This document shows positions 62,484 through 64,000 of a stretch of 64,000 bases of DNA, piece after piece. This DNA comes from Chlorobiaceae bacterium. GTDB taxonomy: Bacteria; Bacteroidota; Chlorobiia; Chlorobiales; Chlorobiaceae. The notes below the pieces were generated by a model that worked only from the letters and a program-made list of their open reading frames with translations, did not search any database and was not told where the DNA came from. The DNA lies in the NCBI GenBank assembly GCA_013334865.1, contig JAAXWS010000001.1:95067-159066 (forward strand). The letters run 5' to 3'. A program made the position numbers and the translations under genes. The number at the start of each line of letters is the position of its first letter. Positions within the stretch are counted from its first letter, which is position 1.

Positions 62484-63278
62484 TCACGCCGCGGCGGGAG
62501 CGAGCTCCTTGAGGAACCGGATCGCCCTGGAATTGAACTCTTTCGGCTGGTCGATATTGCAGACGTGCCCTGAGTTCCGGATAACCTGCAGGTAGGAGTT
62601 GGTGTGGCGGGTGACGATGAACTCGACTGCGGGAAGGAACATGTAATCCTCCTCCCCCATCAGGTAGAGGGTCGGTATGCCTGTATCCTTCTCTTCGAAA
62701 TACTTCAGCAGGGGATTGATCTCGTAGGTGAGCTTGAACCAGCGCATGAACTCCTTCTGTGCGACCTTCTTGGCTTCGTTCACGAAAAGCATCCGGGAGT
62801 GGCGATGCCTGGCCTTCGGCATGATGATCCAGGCGAAGAAGCTGTAGAGCCACATGTAGGGGACCATCCGCTTGAACATGTTGCCGACCGTCACGAGCAC
62901 CTTTGCCCTTACGTTCAGCCTGATGATAGCGCCTCCCATGATCATGGATTCGACGCGTTCGGGAGCGAGCTCGCTGAGGTTCCTGATCAGGATGGTACCG
63001 AGGGAAATGCCGACGAAATGCGCCTTTTCGATGCGAAGTTCGTCCATCACCTCAAGAATATCCCTGGTGATGTCCTCGAAATTATAGTGGCGCTCGTCCT
63101 TGCCGCTGACGATCTGCTTGGATTTGCCGTGCCCTCGGAGATCGACGAGCAGGATGTTGAAATGCCTGACGAACTCCTTGATCTGCATGAACCAGATCGA
63201 TGAGCTGCCGCCTGCACCATGTACAAAGACCACCCACGGGGCATCTTCCGAGACTTGATGTGTCTTGTAATGGAGCAT
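62484..63278 (-). CDS. alpha/beta fold hydrolase
   Basis: VFVHGAGGSSSIW, LLVDLRGHGKSK, FVGISLGTILIRNL, SGHVCNIDQP. Confidence 0.93.
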   Translation of the reverse strand: MLHYKTHQVSEDAPWVVFVHGAGGSSSIWFMQIKEFVRHFNILLVDLRGHGKSKQIVSGKDERHYNFEDITRDILEVMDELRIEKAHFVGISLGTILIRNLSELAPERVESMIMGGAIIRLNVRAKVLVTVGNMFKRMVPYMWLYSFFAWIIMPKARHRHSRMLFVNEAKKVAQKEFMRWFKLTYEINPLLKYFEEKDTGIPTLYLMGEEDYMFLPAVEFIVTRHTNSYLQVIRNSGHVCNIDQPKEFNSRAIRFLKELAPAAA

Positions 63279-63345
63279 GGTACTTCGTTTTTTCTCTAAG
63301 AAGGAACATAATATAAGAATATAAACCGGATCTGAACAGTAAAGT

Positions 63346-63888
63346 TCACCCGTTCGCCCGAAACGCCCTGACGCACTCGAACATGGCGATGCCGGCAGCG
63401 ACAGCGACGTTCAGGGAGTGCTTGGTACCGTACTGCGGGATTTCAAGCACGCCGTCGCACAGGGAGAGGAGTTCGTCACCGATCCCCTCGACTTCGTTGC
63501 CTACGATGATCGCCGCGGGGAAATCCGCGGAACCGAGCCCGTCGTATGGCCGGCTGTTCTCGGTGATCTCGAGACCGAACACCCGCAGTCCGTCACGCTT
63601 CAGCCCCATCACCGCCTCGACAGGATCGGCGCAGTGCTCCCAGGCAACCGTCTCCTGCGCGCCGAGCGCAACCTTGTCGATCTCCTTCCTGGGCGGTGTG
63701 GCCGTGTAGCCGGTGATGACGATCTTTTCGATCCCGGCGGCGTCGGCGCTCCTGAACATCGCCCCGACGTTCCACATGCTCCGGATATTGTGCAGCACGA
63801 GCGTGACCGGGTGCCTCCGGGCGCCGGAGTACTCCTCGATGCTCAACCGCCCCATCTCGTCGCCTGCGAGCTGCCGGAAACGGGACAT
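63346..63888 (-). CDS. TrmH/SpoU family RNA methyltransferase
   Basis: VLHNIRSMWNVGAMFRSADAAGIEKIVITG, AIIVGNEVEGI, LNVAVAAGIAMFE; start MSRFRQ at 63888. Confidence 0.93.
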   Translation of the reverse strand: MSRFRQLAGDEMGRLSIEEYSGARRHPVTLVLHNIRSMWNVGAMFRSADAAGIEKIVITGYTATPPRKEIDKVALGAQETVAWEHCADPVEAVMGLKRDGLRVFGLEITENSRPYDGLGSADFPAAIIVGNEVEGIGDELLSLCDGVLEIPQYGTKHSLNVAVAAGIAMFECVRAFRANG

Positions 63889-63889
63889 T

Positions 63890-64000
63890 TCAGAGCTTCC
63901 GAAGCAGTTCAAGGAGCCGGTCGTTCTCCTCCCGGAGCCCGACGTTGAAGCGGAGGCAGTTCTCCATGAGCGGGTATCCCGAGACGTTCCTGACGAGCAC
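63890..64000 (-). CDS. hisC: histidinol-phosphate aminotransferase-like C-terminus (partial, runs off window end)
   Basis: Manual translation: VLVRNVSGYPLMENCLRFNVGLREENDRLLELLRKL*. Confidence 0.75.
   Translation of the reverse strand: MLVRNVSGYPLMENCLRFNVGLREENDRLLELLRKL

Overview
High-GC bacterial chromosomal window, densely packed. Gene content (cobalamin uptake and salvage locus, ArsA/Get3-like ATPase, divergent H+-pyrophosphatase, GSB-like housekeeping genes) suggests a green sulfur bacterium (Chlorobiaceae); this is inference, no search was run. About 57 protein-coding genes are supported, plus one initiator tRNA-fMet, one cobalamin riboswitch and several hairpin terminators. I saw no rRNA, CRISPR array, transposase, integrase or phage genes. 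Main points of interest: (1) a compact chaperone-usher-like cluster with two atypical paralogous secreted subunits and an usher-like protein with an added C-terminal domain (6614-11394); (2) two 65-bp near-perfect palindromes with compensatory base changes, both between convergent genes (2905-2969, 29307-29371); (3) a scattered set of degenerate 6-, 7- and 9-bp-period micro-repeats at gene boundaries, one of which encodes the end of truA; (4) metG followed by a tRNA-fMet with an unusual C1:C72 apposition; (5) a cobalamin locus whose ATPase carries an extra C-terminal domain; (6) a Get3d-like ATPase with a probable alpha-crystallin-like tail; (7) a STAS protein ending in an AT-hook-like KKRGRPKKKP tail; (8) a lone N-terminal transketolase half. 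Many long antisense ORFs in the track are high-GC shadow ORFs and were rejected.
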